Shown here: in pieces, positions 15,985 to 24,380 of the stretch
Numbering within the stretch: the stretch's first letter is position 1
Layout of the letters: every line of letters begins with the position of its first letter
Assembly: GCA_017577365.1 (NCBI GenBank)
Contig: PKRJ01000053.1
Coordinates: 1-27,469, forward strand
Direction of reading: 5' to 3'
DNA from: Gammaproteobacteria bacterium
Lineage (GTDB): Bacteria > Pseudomonadota > Gammaproteobacteria > Steroidobacterales > Rariloculaceae
Length of the DNA: 27,469 bases
Program-made: the position numbers and the translations under genes
Notes under the pieces: generated by a model
Told to the model about the DNA's origin: nothing
Databases searched by the model: none
What the model saw: the letters and a program-made list of their open reading frames with translations, nothing else

Positions 15985-17070
15985 TCATGCGCGGATTCGT
16001 TGCCAGATGAGCTGCGCCACCTCGCGCGGCGCGCCGAGCGCGTCGACGGCAGCGTCCGCGTCGTCCTCGCCGACGAGGCCGCGCTCGCGAAGCACGGCCA
16101 ACGTGCCGAGCGAAAGGCCGAAGCGCAGCGAACGCCCGAGCGGCGATACGGCGGAATCCGCGCGGCTCGATGCGGCTTCTTCGAGCGCGTCGAGAATTCG
16201 GTCGGACAATCCCCAATGTCGAGCGACGTACCGTGCGGCGGGCGCCGCGTGAGCGGAGACTACCGCGACGATCACGGCCGGGTCGGGCTCGAGCTTTCGC
16301 GAGGAGAACTGCTCGATGGAGGCCCGATACGCGATGATCGTGCCCAGTCCCATCAGCAGGCCGAGCAGCTGCGCGGCGAAACGATCGGTCTTCTCGACGA
16401 ACGCCGCATGCGCTTCGGCGGCCGCGGCGCCCCGGTAAGTCTGCTCCCAGATGATCTCGACGAATTCGGCGGGCTTGCCCGCCTTGCGCAGGACGGGCTG
16501 CATCAACGCCGCGGCCACGAGCGAGCGGATGCCTTCGGTGCCGAGCACGGCGACGGCGCGTTCGATACTCTCGACGGGCTGGTCGCTCGTTCGGTAGAAC
16601 GCGCTGTTCGCGAGCTTCAAGAGAGTGCTGACGAGGGCGGGGTCGCGGGCGATGATCGCCGCGAGCTCGCGTCGCATCGTCTCGTCGTCCTTGACCGCCC
16701 GCAGCAGCTCCGGCAGCAGGCCCGGCTGGCGCGGCGCATAGCGCGGGTTCGTCGCGAAGGTTTCGATCTTCTTCGCGATCGCCTCCTTGATCGCGCGGGG
16801 CTTCGACGGCGCGGACGCGACGTCCTTCGCGCCGAGCGCGAATGCATAGAGCCGTGCACGTAGCTCGGTCGGCCGCGGCAGGCTCTCGCCGGGAGTCGGA
16901 GTGTCGTCGCCGGGCGCGGCGGGCACCTCGTGCGTTCTTTCCGTCTCGGGGACGGATCGCGGCGGCGTTCGCGCGGCAGCCGTGCCGCGGCGCAGGAACG
17001 GGCCGAACGCGGCGGCAATCGCGCCGAACGTCAGCGTGACGGCAAGAACGAGTACGACAACCGACGACAT
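15985..17070 (-). CDS. Membrane-anchored HDOD-domain protein
   Basis: This 361-residue protein has an N-terminal membrane helix (about 3-22), a proline- and threonine-rich linker (about 30-65) and an HDOD domain (about 105-310). The domain shows LPELLRAVKDDETMRRELAAIIARDPALVSTLLKLANSAFYR and SIERAVAVLGTEGIRSLVAAA, the typical HDOD core. HDOD is a degenerate relative of HD hydrolases and is normally a signalling or scaffold domain without activity. A frame extension to a GTG at 17130 exists, but the ATG at 17070 starts directly at the helix; neither has a good Shine-Dalgarno. It lies 117 bases upstream of the DUF5671-type gene and divergent from the MFS gene. No cognate kinase or cyclase is fused or adjacent. 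Confidence 0.88.
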   Translation of the reverse strand: MSSVVVLVLAVTLTFGAIAAAFGPFLRRGTAAARTPPRSVPETERTHEVPAAPGDDTPTPGESLPRPTELRARLYAFALGAKDVASAPSKPRAIKEAIAKKIETFATNPRYAPRQPGLLPELLRAVKDDETMRRELAAIIARDPALVSTLLKLANSAFYRTSDQPVESIERAVAVLGTEGIRSLVAAALMQPVLRKAGKPAEFVEIIWEQTYRGAAAAEAHAAFVEKTDRFAAQLLGLLMGLGTIIAYRASIEQFSSRKLEPDPAVIVAVVSAHAAPAARYVARHWGLSDRILDALEEAASSRADSAVSPLGRSLRFGLSLGTLAVLRERGLVGEDDADAAVDALGAPREVAQLIWQRIRA

Positions 17071-17262
17071 CGCGATCTCGATGCGTGACCCCCGATTCGG
17101 CCCCGCGTGCGAAAGCCGGGATGATCTCACCGAACGACGTCGGACGCTGTGATGATGCTCGCAATGGGCATGCGCCTGCCGCTGCCGCCGACATTAGAAT
17201 GTGCGCGATGCCTCGCTCTCATCGATCCCCCGCCGGATCGCCGGGAACGGAGTCCTGCGCTC

Positions 17263-18480
17263 GTGAACCGTATGCCCTTTCGCCTGCGGCTGCCGTCGCC
17301 GTACGGCAGCATGCTCTGGCCCGTCTACGTGCCTTCGCTGCTGATGGCCGTGAGCCAGGAGGCGGCGATGATTCTGCTGCCGCTCTACGTGCTCGAGGTC
17401 GGCGGAAGCGAGGCCCTTGCGGCGCTTCTCGTCGGCGTGCGCGGCATCGGGCTGCTTCTCTTCGACATGCCGGCGGGCGCGCTCGTTGCACGCTTCGGCG
17501 ATCGACCGATCCTGATCGCGGGGCTCTGCGCGATGCTGATCGGGCTCGCGGCGCTCTCGGCCGCGCCGGCGCTCTGGCTGTTCCCTCCGGCTGCGCTTCT
17601 TCTCGGCGCCGGTCACGCCGCGTGGGTGCTCGGCCGGCAGTCGTACATCACGCAGGTCTGCGAGCGCGCCGAAGTCGGTCGAGCGATCACCGTGATGGCG
17701 GGGCTTCAGCGTGTCGGCGCGTTTCTCGGCCCGGCGGTAGGCGGAGTGATCGCGACCTTCGGCGGTTACGCGACGGCTTTCATGGCCGGTGCGCTCTGCG
17801 CGGCCGCCGCGGCCGGATTCGTGCTCGTGCACGCGCGCGGGACGGCCGATGAGCACGCGGCGGGCGACTCGCTGCTCGGCGGCATCGTTGCGGTGCTGCG
17901 GGAGCAACGCCGGGTGTTCGCGACGGCGGGCTCGGCCGCGCTCGCGCTGCAGCTCATGCGCGCGACTCGCCAGCTGCTCGTGCCGCTCTTCGGCGCGTCG
18001 ATCGGGCTCGATCCCGCGGCGATCGGCATCCTCTATTCGTTGTCGGCCGCGATCGACATGTCGCTGTTCTATCCCGTCGGCGTCCTCGTCGATCGGTGGG
18101 GGCGGAAGTGGAGCGCGGTGCCGAGCATGCTGCTGTTCGCGCTCGGTCTCGCCGTCATGCCTTACGCGCAGAGCTACGGCTCGTTGCTCGCGGCGGTCCT
18201 GCTGCTCGGCCTCGCGAACGGTCTCGGCACGGGCGTCGTGATGGTCATCGGCTCCGATCTCGCCGTCGCGAGCGGGCGCAGAGGGCCGTTTCTCGGCGTG
18301 TGGCGGCTCATCGGCGACCTCGGCATGAGCGGCGCGCCGTTCGTCACGAGCGCGCTCGTGAAGCTCTCCGGGCTCGCGCTCGCGAGCGCCGCGACCGCAG
18401 GCATCGGCTTCGCCGGCGCGCTCGTCATGGCGTTCCTCGTCGCCGAGACGCTCGAGCTGCCGGCTCGCGAGTCGCGTTGA
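17263..18480 (+). CDS. Major facilitator superfamily transporter
   Basis: This is a protein of about 405 residues with roughly twelve membrane helices. The loop after helix 2 has the motif-A-like GALVARFGDRP, and the equivalent loop in the second half has GVLVDRWGRKW, the usual MFS internal repeat. It is an inner-membrane secondary transporter, probably an exporter by its resemblance to drug-efflux MFS members, but the substrate is not readable. The frame is open to 17149. I chose GTG 17263 because GGAACGGAG lies about ten bases upstream; ATG 17272, three codons further, is the alternative. It is divergent from the HDOD gene and has no partner gene downstream on its strand. Confidence 0.88.
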   Translation: MNRMPFRLRLPSPYGSMLWPVYVPSLLMAVSQEAAMILLPLYVLEVGGSEALAALLVGVRGIGLLLFDMPAGALVARFGDRPILIAGLCAMLIGLAALSAAPALWLFPPAALLLGAGHAAWVLGRQSYITQVCERAEVGRAITVMAGLQRVGAFLGPAVGGVIATFGGYATAFMAGALCAAAAAGFVLVHARGTADEHAAGDSLLGGIVAVLREQRRVFATAGSAALALQLMRATRQLLVPLFGASIGLDPAAIGILYSLSAAIDMSLFYPVGVLVDRWGRKWSAVPSMLLFALGLAVMPYAQSYGSLLAAVLLLGLANGLGTGVVMVIGSDLAVASGRRGPFLGVWRLIGDLGMSGAPFVTSALVKLSGLALASAATAGIGFAGALVMAFLVAETLELPARESR

Positions 18481-18596
18481 CCGTTCGTTCTTCCTGGCGT
18501 GGCGGGCCGTTCGTCATGAACGATTGAGGTGCGGTGGCAGGGCGGGCGCGGTGCATCACCCTTCGCGGGACCGCCGTGAATCCGTCCCTGGAGGCT

Positions 18597-18624
18597 GCGT
18601 GCGCGCCGTCCCTGCCGCGCACGC
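18597..18624. repeat. Palindromic hairpin, copy A
   Basis: GCGTGCGCG (18597-18605) pairs perfectly with CGCGCACGC (18616-18624) around a 10-base loop. It lies in the gap between convergent genes. No T run follows on either strand, so it is not a standard intrinsic terminator. The same 8-base arm sequence recurs in copy B. Confidence 0.55.
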
Positions 18625-18750
18625 CCCGGCAAGACACGCATCACACGAACAAGGCCGGAGACGCCGGCGGCCGTTCGCGAAGGAGGCGGACGAAGCGCGT
18701 GACCCGATCGCGAAGGAACGACCGACGACACGGCAAGTAGCGAAACGATG

Positions 18751-18775
18751 CGTGCGCGGAACGCCGTCGCGCACG
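18751..18775. repeat. Palindromic hairpin, copy B
   Basis: CGTGCGCG (18751-18758) pairs perfectly with CGCGCACG (18768-18775) around a 9-base loop of different sequence from copy A. The arms are identical to those of copy A, 127 bases away. It lies 24 bases downstream of the aldehyde dehydrogenase stop codon (minus strand). Confidence 0.55.
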
Positions 18776-18798
18776 GCAGGGAAGCGCAGCGCGCGGCG

Positions 18799-20250
18799 CT
18801 ACTTCTTCGCGACGCTGATGACCTCGGGCTCCATGTAGCCCTTGAGCCCGATGATCGAGTACTGACGCCCGAAGCCGGACTCCTTCGCGCCGCCGAACGG
18901 CACGAACGCGCTCGTCGCGCGGTGCTGGTTGACCCAGGCCGTCCCGACCTCGAGGCGCTCGGCGATCGCCTTGCCGCGCTCGAGATCGTTCGTCCACACC
19001 GACGCGGACAGCCCGTAGCGCGTGTCGTTCGCGCGCCGGATCGCGTCCTCGACGTCGGAGAACTTCAGGATCGGCACGACCGGCCCGAACTGCTCCTCGC
19101 GCACGAGCCGGCTCGACTCGTCGATGTCCGTGACGAGCGTCGGCGGAATGAAATAGCCCGGACCGTCCGGCACTTCGCCGCCGCAGAGGATTCGCGCGCC
19201 GCTTCGCTTCGTGTCCTCGAGGATCTCGCGGACCTTGTCGTACTGCATCTTGTTCTGCAGCGGCCCGAGCGTGGTGTCGGGGTCGAGGCCGTTGCCGACC
19301 TTCGCCTTCTTGGCCTCCTCGACGAGCGCGTCGCAAAGCGCGTCGTAGATCTTCTCGTGCGCGTAGATCCGCTTGATCGCCATGCAGACCTGGCCGCTGT
19401 TCACGAACGACGCGAAGAAGACCTTCTTCGCGATCGCCTTCGGGTCGACGTCGTCGAGAATGATCGCGGGATCGTTGCCGCCGAGCTCGAGCGTGATGCG
19501 CTTCAGCGTGCCCGCGGCAGCGGCCATGACCTTCTTGCCGGTCTCGACGGAGCCCGTGAACGAGATCTTGTCGATCCCCTCGTGCTCGGTCATCCAACGG
19601 CCGAGCTCGTCGCCGCCCGCAAGCACGTTGACGACGCCGGGCGGGAAGATCTCTCGCGCGATCTCGCCGAGCTTCAGCGTCGTTAGCGGCGTGTACGGCG
19701 AAGGCTTCAGCACGGCCGTATTGCCGGTGTAGAGCGCCGAGACCAGCGGACCGAGCGCGAGGTTCACCGGGGCGTTCCACGGCGTGATGATCCCGACCAC
19801 GCCGAGCGGCCGGTACTTGAGCTCGATGCGCCGCTCCGCGTCGTCGATGAGCACCTCGACCGGGATCTCGATGCTCACCATGCCGTCCGACTGCGCCGCG
19901 CCGCGGTCGATCTCGGCGATCGACTGAGAGAGCGGCTTGCCCTGCTCGCGGGTCAGGAGCTCCGCGAGCTCGTTCTGCCGATCCCGAAGCGCCTGCGAGA
20001 ACCGCTTGACGAGCCCCGCGCGATGCTCGTAGCTCGTCGCACGCCAGCTGGCGAACGCCTCGCGCGCCGCCCGGACGGCGTCGTCGAGATGTTTCCGAGT
20101 GGCCGCCGGGGCCACGGCGAAGACGGTGCCGAGCGCCGGATTGATTACGTCGAGTTCCGTGTCGCTGCCTACGAGCTCGCCGCCGATCAGCAGCGAGAAA
20201 TCCCGCCTGATCCCGGTGCCGGCAGCGACGTTTTCTCTACTTTGGGCCAT
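18799..20250 (-). CDS. NAD(P)-dependent aldehyde dehydrogenase
   Basis: This 483-residue protein of the classical ALDH superfamily oxidises an aldehyde to the acid. Motifs are complete: IITPWNAPVNLALGP with the catalytic asparagine, LKPSPYTPLT for cofactor binding, FTGSVETGKKV, the general base in TLELGGNDPAI, catalytic Cys289 in NSGQVCMAI, EEQFGPVVPILKF and PFGGAKESGFGRQ. ATG 20250 follows GGAGGT at good spacing, although the frame is open to 20325. It is divergent from the ligC-like gene, 226 bases away. That placement suggests an aromatic or semialdehyde substrate, such as a vanillin-type aldehyde feeding protocatechuate (inference). Sequence alone does not fix specificity. Confidence 0.92.
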   Translation of the reverse strand: MAQSRENVAAGTGIRRDFSLLIGGELVGSDTELDVINPALGTVFAVAPAATRKHLDDAVRAAREAFASWRATSYEHRAGLVKRFSQALRDRQNELAELLTREQGKPLSQSIAEIDRGAAQSDGMVSIEIPVEVLIDDAERRIELKYRPLGVVGIITPWNAPVNLALGPLVSALYTGNTAVLKPSPYTPLTTLKLGEIAREIFPPGVVNVLAGGDELGRWMTEHEGIDKISFTGSVETGKKVMAAAAGTLKRITLELGGNDPAIILDDVDPKAIAKKVFFASFVNSGQVCMAIKRIYAHEKIYDALCDALVEEAKKAKVGNGLDPDTTLGPLQNKMQYDKVREILEDTKRSGARILCGGEVPDGPGYFIPPTLVTDIDESSRLVREEQFGPVVPILKFSDVEDAIRRANDTRYGLSASVWTNDLERGKAIAERLEVGTAWVNQHRATSAFVPFGGAKESGFGRQYSIIGLKGYMEPEVISVAKK

Positions 20251-20304
20251 GGCGCGTTGACCTCCGCGAACGGTTTCGGTGCCCCGGGGGAGTGCGCTCG
20301 CGGC

Positions 20305-20335
20305 TTGCAGCGGGCGCGTCCACATGAAGTAGAAT
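20305..20335 (+). promoter_or_regulatory. Possible promoter of the ligC-ligI unit
   Basis: TTGCAG (20305-20310) and TAGAAT (20330-20335) lie 19 bases apart in the gap between the divergent aldehyde dehydrogenase and ligC-like genes. The spacing is longer than ideal. The surrounding TAGAATTCATCTTA is the most AT-rich part of the gap and overlaps a GAATTC palindrome. This is a weak candidate. Confidence 0.25.
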
Positions 20336-20476
20336 TCATCTTACACGATCGTCCCCTGACGGGGCTTCCCGCCTGCCGGTCGAGCACGTTCCGCTCTCGT
20401 TGCGCACGCCGTCGCAGCCGGCGCGGGTAGGCATTCGGCAGCACAGGACCGCGATTGAGAACGAGGAGAAAACCCA

Positions 20477-21427
20477 ATGAAAATCGTCGTCGTCGGCCAG
20501 GGAGCATTCGGGCGTAAGCATCTCGACGCGCTCAAGAACATCGAAGATGTCGAGGTCGTCAGCCTCGCCGGCGGAAGCCCGGATTCGACGGAGCAGGTCG
20601 CGAAGCAGTACGGCATTCCGCACTGGACGACGAATCTCGACGAGGCGCTCGCGCAGCCGGGCGTCGAGGCGGCGATCATCGCCTCGCCGACGCAGATCCA
20701 CGCGAAGCAGGCGATTCAAACGATGCGCGCCGGCAAGCATGTCGAGATCGAGATCCCGATCGCGGACAACTTGGCCGACGCCGAGGAGATCGACCGCGTG
20801 CAGCGCGAGACGGGACTCGTCGCGATGGCGGGCCACACGCGCCGCTTCAACCCGTCTCATCAGTGGATTCACAACCGGATCAAATCCGGTGATCTCGAGC
20901 TCCAGCACCTCGTCGTGCAGACGTTCTTCTTCCGCCGGAAGAACATCAACCTCGAGGGCAAGCCGAGGAGCTGGACGGATCATCTGCTGTGGCATCACGC
21001 GTGCCACACCGTGGACCTGTTCCACTATCAGACCGGCGAGGCGCCGAGCAACGTCTTCGCGCTGCAGGGGCCGAAGCATCCAGAGCTCGGCATCGCGATG
21101 GACATGAGCATCGGCATGACGACGCCGTCGGGCAAGGTCTGCACGCTCGCCCTGTCGTTCAACAACGAAGGCCCGCAGGGCACGTTCTTCCGTTATATCT
21201 GCGACAAGGGCACGTACATCGCGCGTTACGACGATCTGTTCGACGGCAACGACAAGCAGATCGATCTGACGGGCGTCGCCGTGTCGATGAACGGCATCGA
21301 GCTGCAGGACCGCGAGTTCATCTCCGCGATCAAGGAGAAGCGCGAGCCGAACGCGAGCGTCGCCCAGGTGCTGCCGGCGATGCGTACGCTCGACCGGCTC
21401 GAGAAGAGCCTGAACAAGTGGGAGTAA
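20477..21427 (+). CDS. ligC: LigC/PmdC-like 4-carboxy-2-hydroxymuconate-6-semialdehyde dehydrogenase
   Basis: This 316-residue protein of the Gfo/Idh/MocA family has an N-terminal Rossmann fold (VVVGQGAFGRKH). It carries stretches that I associate specifically with LigC/PmdC: GHTRRFNPSHQWIHNRI, VQTFFFRRKN, PRSWTDHLLWHHACHTVDLF, HPELGIAMDMSIG and GTFFRYICDKGTYIARYDDL. LigC oxidises the cyclic hemiacetal form of CHMS to 2-pyrone-4,6-dicarboxylate using NADP; its length, about 315 residues, matches. ATG 20477 follows AACGAGGAGA. The next gene encodes the enzyme for the next pathway step, which strongly supports the call. A different sugar-like substrate remains possible, since this family is broad. 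Confidence 0.78.
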   Translation: MKIVVVGQGAFGRKHLDALKNIEDVEVVSLAGGSPDSTEQVAKQYGIPHWTTNLDEALAQPGVEAAIIASPTQIHAKQAIQTMRAGKHVEIEIPIADNLADAEEIDRVQRETGLVAMAGHTRRFNPSHQWIHNRIKSGDLELQHLVVQTFFFRRKNINLEGKPRSWTDHLLWHHACHTVDLFHYQTGEAPSNVFALQGPKHPELGIAMDMSIGMTTPSGKVCTLALSFNNEGPQGTFFRYICDKGTYIARYDDLFDGNDKQIDLTGVAVSMNGIELQDREFISAIKEKREPNASVAQVLPAMRTLDRLEKSLNKWE

Positions 21428-21485
21428 GGCCGTAAGCGGAGGCCGACGCGCTCCGCTGTCGATGACCGATTCGTATGGCTGACGA

Positions 21486-21519
21486 GAGCCCGGCCCCGGC
21501 TGATTCCGAGGCCGGGCTC
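21486..21519 (+). terminator. Intercistronic hairpin between ligC-like and ligI-like genes
   Basis: GAGCCCGGCC (21486-21495) pairs perfectly with GGCCGGGCTC (21510-21519) around a 14-base loop. Only GTTG follows, with no T run, and the ligI-like Shine-Dalgarno begins nine bases later. It is more likely a weak attenuator or an mRNA processing/stability element than a full terminator. Confidence 0.45.
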
Positions 21520-21540
21520 GTTGCATGAAGGAGCCTCGAC

Positions 21541-22422
21541 GTGACCGACATTCCGTACTGCATGCCGCCCGATCCGAACACGAAGACGCCGAAGTATCGG
21601 CCGCCGGCGCATGCATGCGACGCGCACTGCCACATCTTCGGGCCCGGGGACAAGTATCCCTACGCCCCGAATCGCAAGTACACGCCGCACGACGCGCCGC
21701 TCGAGCGCTTCATCGAGCTGCAGAAGACGCTCGGCCTCGAGCGCGCCGTGCTCGTGAACGCGAGCTGTCACGGCACGGACAACCGCGTGATCCTCGATGC
21801 GATCGCGCAGAGCGGCGGGCGTTATCGCGGCGTCGCGAACGTCGACCGTTCCATCACGGATGCCGAGCTCGAGAAGCTGCACGAGGGCGGTATCCGCGGC
21901 ATCCGCTTCAACTTCGTCGCCCATCTCGGCGGCACGCCGGACCTCGACGTGTTTCACGAGCTCGTGAATCGGATCGCGCCGCTCGGCTGGCACGTCGTGC
22001 TCCATTTCGACGCGAAGGATCTGCTCGAGTTCGAGGATTTGCTGCGCAAGCTCCCGGTGCCGTTCCTCATCGATCACATGGGGCGCGTGCCGGTGAAGGA
22101 CGGCCTCGAGCAGAAGCCGTTCAAGATCCTGCTGAACACGTTGCGGTCGCTCGAGAACTGCTGGGTCAAGATCAGCGGCGCCGAGCGGATCACCGCCGAA
22201 GGGCCGCCGTTCCACGATGCGGTGCCGTTCGCGCAGGCGCTGCTCGAGGTGGCGCCGGACCGGATCCTGTGGGGCACCGACTGGCCGCATCCGAACATCA
22301 AGCGCTGGATGCCGAACGACGGCGACCTCGTCGATCTGATCCCGCTGATGATGCCGGATCCGGAGCTGCAAAAGCGCGTGCTCGTCGACAACCCGCACCG
22401 GCTCTACGGTTTCACGGGTTAG
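21541..22422 (+). CDS. ligI: LigI-like 2-pyrone-4,6-dicarboxylate hydrolase
   Basis: This 293-residue amidohydrolase-superfamily protein (COG3618 type) starts at GTG 21541, seven bases after AAGGAG. Family motifs are DAHCHIFGP with His29 and His31, VNASCHGTDN, GGIRGIRFNFV, PFLIDHMGRVP and WGTDWPHPN with Asp247. LigI opens the lactone of 2-pyrone-4,6-dicarboxylate to 4-oxalomesaconate and is unusual in needing no metal. The length and the position of the catalytic aspartate agree with the Sphingobium enzyme. It lies 113 bases after the ligC-like gene, whose product would be its substrate. Its stop codon overlaps the stop of the convergent modC gene by four bases. Confidence 0.82.
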   Translation: MTDIPYCMPPDPNTKTPKYRPPAHACDAHCHIFGPGDKYPYAPNRKYTPHDAPLERFIELQKTLGLERAVLVNASCHGTDNRVILDAIAQSGGRYRGVANVDRSITDAELEKLHEGGIRGIRFNFVAHLGGTPDLDVFHELVNRIAPLGWHVVLHFDAKDLLEFEDLLRKLPVPFLIDHMGRVPVKDGLEQKPFKILLNTLRSLENCWVKISGAERITAEGPPFHDAVPFAQALLEVAPDRILWGTDWPHPNIKRWMPNDGDLVDLIPLMMPDPELQKRVLVDNPHRLYGFTG

Positions 22423-23519
22423 CGGTCGTCGTCGAACGGGCGCTCCTCGAGTGCGACGCTCTTGATCAGCGCGTAGACGTGCTGCCCGGCCGCGAGGCCG
22501 AGCTCGGCGAGCGCCTCGCGCGTGATGCGCGAGCGCACGTGTCGGCCGTCGACCTCGAGGAGCAGCTCGACGTGCACCGGCTCGGTCGGGACGATCTCGA
22601 GGATCCGCGCGGCGAGCACGTTGCGAATGCTCAGGCCGCGCGGCGGCTCGGTCGCGATCGCGACGTCGCGCGCGAAAATCCTGAGCCGCACGCGCTTGCC
22701 GACCGGCGCGGCGCGGAGCGGCACGCGCAGCCGTTGCGTGCCGAGGCGGATCGAAGCCATACCGTTCGACGCCTCGTCGACGATTCCGTCGACGAGCGTG
22801 CCGGCCTCGGCATGGCCGGTCAGCGGCCAGAAATCGATGCGCTCGAGCACGTCGCCGACCGGGCCGCGGCCGACGACCCTGCCGTCCGCGAGCAGCACGA
22901 CCTCCGACGCGAGCCGCGCGACCTCGTCGATGCTGTGCGTCACGTAGAGCACGGGCAGCCCGAACGCGTCGGGCAGCCTTTCGATATACGGCAGGATCTC
23001 CGCCTTGCGGCGGACGTCGAGCGACGACATCGGCTCGTCCATCAAGAGCAGCCGCGGATTCGCGAGCAGCGCGCGGCCGATCGCGACGCGCTGCTGCTCG
23101 CCGCCGGATAGCGATACCGGCCTGCGATCGAGCAGCGGCTCGAGATCGAGGGCGGTAACGACGTTCTCGAAGCGAATCGCCGCGCGATCGCGTGCACCGC
23201 GCTCGCCGGCCGCGCGCAGTCCGAAGCGCAAGTTGCCCTCGACGTCGAGGTGAGGGAAGAGCCGTCCGTCCTGGAACACGTAACCGATCCGCCGGCGATG
23301 CGTCGGCACGTGCCGGCCCGGACGTTGCCAGTCCTCGTCGTCGAATCGCACGGTGCCCGCCGCGCCGGTCTCGAGCCCGCTGACGATTCGCAGCAGCGTC
23401 GTCTTGCCCGATCCGCTCGGGCCGAATAGCGCGGTGATGCCGGCAAGCTCGAGGCGCTCGCGCACTTCGAGCGTGAAGCGGCCGCGCGCGAACGCGATCT
23501 CGAGTCCGAGCTCAGCCAA
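22419..23519 (-). CDS. modC: Molybdate ABC transporter ATP-binding protein ModC
   Basis: This 366-residue ATPase powers molybdate import at the inner membrane. It has Walker A GPSGSGKTT (33-41), the Q-loop YVFQDGRLFPHL, the ABC signature LSGGEQQRVAIGRALL, Walker B LLLMDEPMSSLD and the switch histidine in YVTHS. The last 130 residues contain the molybdate-binding TOBE/Mop region (for example SIRNVLAARILEI, then VDGRHVRSRITREALAELGL) that distinguishes ModC from other ABC ATPases. The start is TTG 23519, eight bases inside modB, so translation is coupled. No nearby ATG or GTG in this frame would keep the Walker region complete. Confidence 0.92.
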   Translation of the reverse strand: MAELGLEIAFARGRFTLEVRERLELAGITALFGPSGSGKTTLLRIVSGLETGAAGTVRFDDEDWQRPGRHVPTHRRRIGYVFQDGRLFPHLDVEGNLRFGLRAAGERGARDRAAIRFENVVTALDLEPLLDRRPVSLSGGEQQRVAIGRALLANPRLLLMDEPMSSLDVRRKAEILPYIERLPDAFGLPVLYVTHSIDEVARLASEVVLLADGRVVGRGPVGDVLERIDFWPLTGHAEAGTLVDGIVDEASNGMASIRLGTQRLRVPLRAAPVGKRVRLRIFARDVAIATEPPRGLSIRNVLAARILEIVPTEPVHVELLLEVDGRHVRSRITREALAELGLAAGQHVYALIKSVALEERPFDDDR

Positions 23520-24201
23520 CGGCGTAACCCATGCCGGGCCGGGCGCGGCGATTGATCGCGTACACGGCGAGCAATACGAGGAACGAGAAGACGAGCAAAC
23601 CGGCGGAGAGCGCGTGCGCCTGGCCGTACTCGAGCCGCTCGACGTGCTCGAAGATCGCGATCGACACGACGCGCGTCTCTCCGGGAATGCTGCCGCCGAC
23701 CATCAGCACGACGCCGAACTCGCCGAGCGTGTGCGCGAACACGAGAACGATCGCCGAGACATAGCCGCGCAACGCCATCGGCGACGCGACTCGGAGGAAC
23801 GCCGCGACGGGCGACGCGCCGAGCGTTGCCGCCGCCTCGAGCGGGCCGCGGCCGACGCGCTCGAACGCCGCTTGCAGCGGCTGCACGGCGAAAGGGAAGG
23901 AGTAGACGATCGACGCGATGACGAGCCCCGAGAACGAGAACGTCAGCGTCGAATTGGTGAGCGTCACCCAATGGCGGCCGATCGCGCCTGCCGGCCCGAG
24001 CAGGATCAGCAGATAGAAACCGAGCACGGTGGGCGGCAGCACGAGCGGCAACGCCGTGACCGCCTCGACGGCGACGCGCCATCGCTTCTCCGTGTAAGCG
24101 AGCCACCAGGCGAGCGGAGTGGCGATGACGAGCAGCGCGACGACGGTGATGCTCGCGAGCTTGACGCTGAGCCAGACGGGGCCGAGATCGAATGCGCCCA
24201 T
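23512..24201 (-). CDS. modB: Molybdate ABC transporter permease ModB
   Basis: This 229-residue inner-membrane permease has about five helices. The ABC-coupling loop is LEAAATLGASPVAAFLRVASPMALRGYVSA (EAA-type), followed by LGEFGVVLMVGGSIPGETRVVSIAIF, a signature of ModB. LPLVLPPTVLGFYLLILLG in the middle is also typical. It forms the membrane channel for molybdate with ModC. ATG 24201 has only a poor Shine-Dalgarno. The periplasmic binding protein gene modA, normally upstream, is absent; the divergent gene there is ubiX. Confidence 0.93.
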   Translation of the reverse strand: MGAFDLGPVWLSVKLASITVVALLVIATPLAWWLAYTEKRWRVAVEAVTALPLVLPPTVLGFYLLILLGPAGAIGRHWVTLTNSTLTFSFSGLVIASIVYSFPFAVQPLQAAFERVGRGPLEAAATLGASPVAAFLRVASPMALRGYVSAIVLVFAHTLGEFGVVLMVGGSIPGETRVVSIAIFEHVERLEYGQAHALSAGLLVFSFLVLLAVYAINRRARPGMGYAVG

Positions 24202-24380
24202 TTGGCGGCGAATCTAGCCATGGCCGGCGAGACGTTGTCAACGCGCCGCCTGCCTGTGCGCGGCGGGCGCGTCTACCGAAATGCCCGCTCGAAACGCGCA
24301 CGGCGTGCTATGCTGCGACGCGCGAGTGAGGCGCCGCGGCGTTCGCGACACGAGCCTTGGAAAACCCTCTGGGCGGACGG

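Larger units (their letters stand above)
18481..18798. other. Intergenic region between convergent genes
   Basis: This is a 318-base gap between the MFS gene and the aldehyde dehydrogenase gene. Short open frames occur here but have no Shine-Dalgarno, no recognisable domain and arginine-rich translations expected of GC-rich noncoding DNA. The only structure I see is a pair of palindromes described separately. Confidence 0.6.

Noticed and set aside
20251..20476. A regulator gene between the aldehyde dehydrogenase and ligC-like genes
   Set aside because: Only 226 bases are available, with no coding character.
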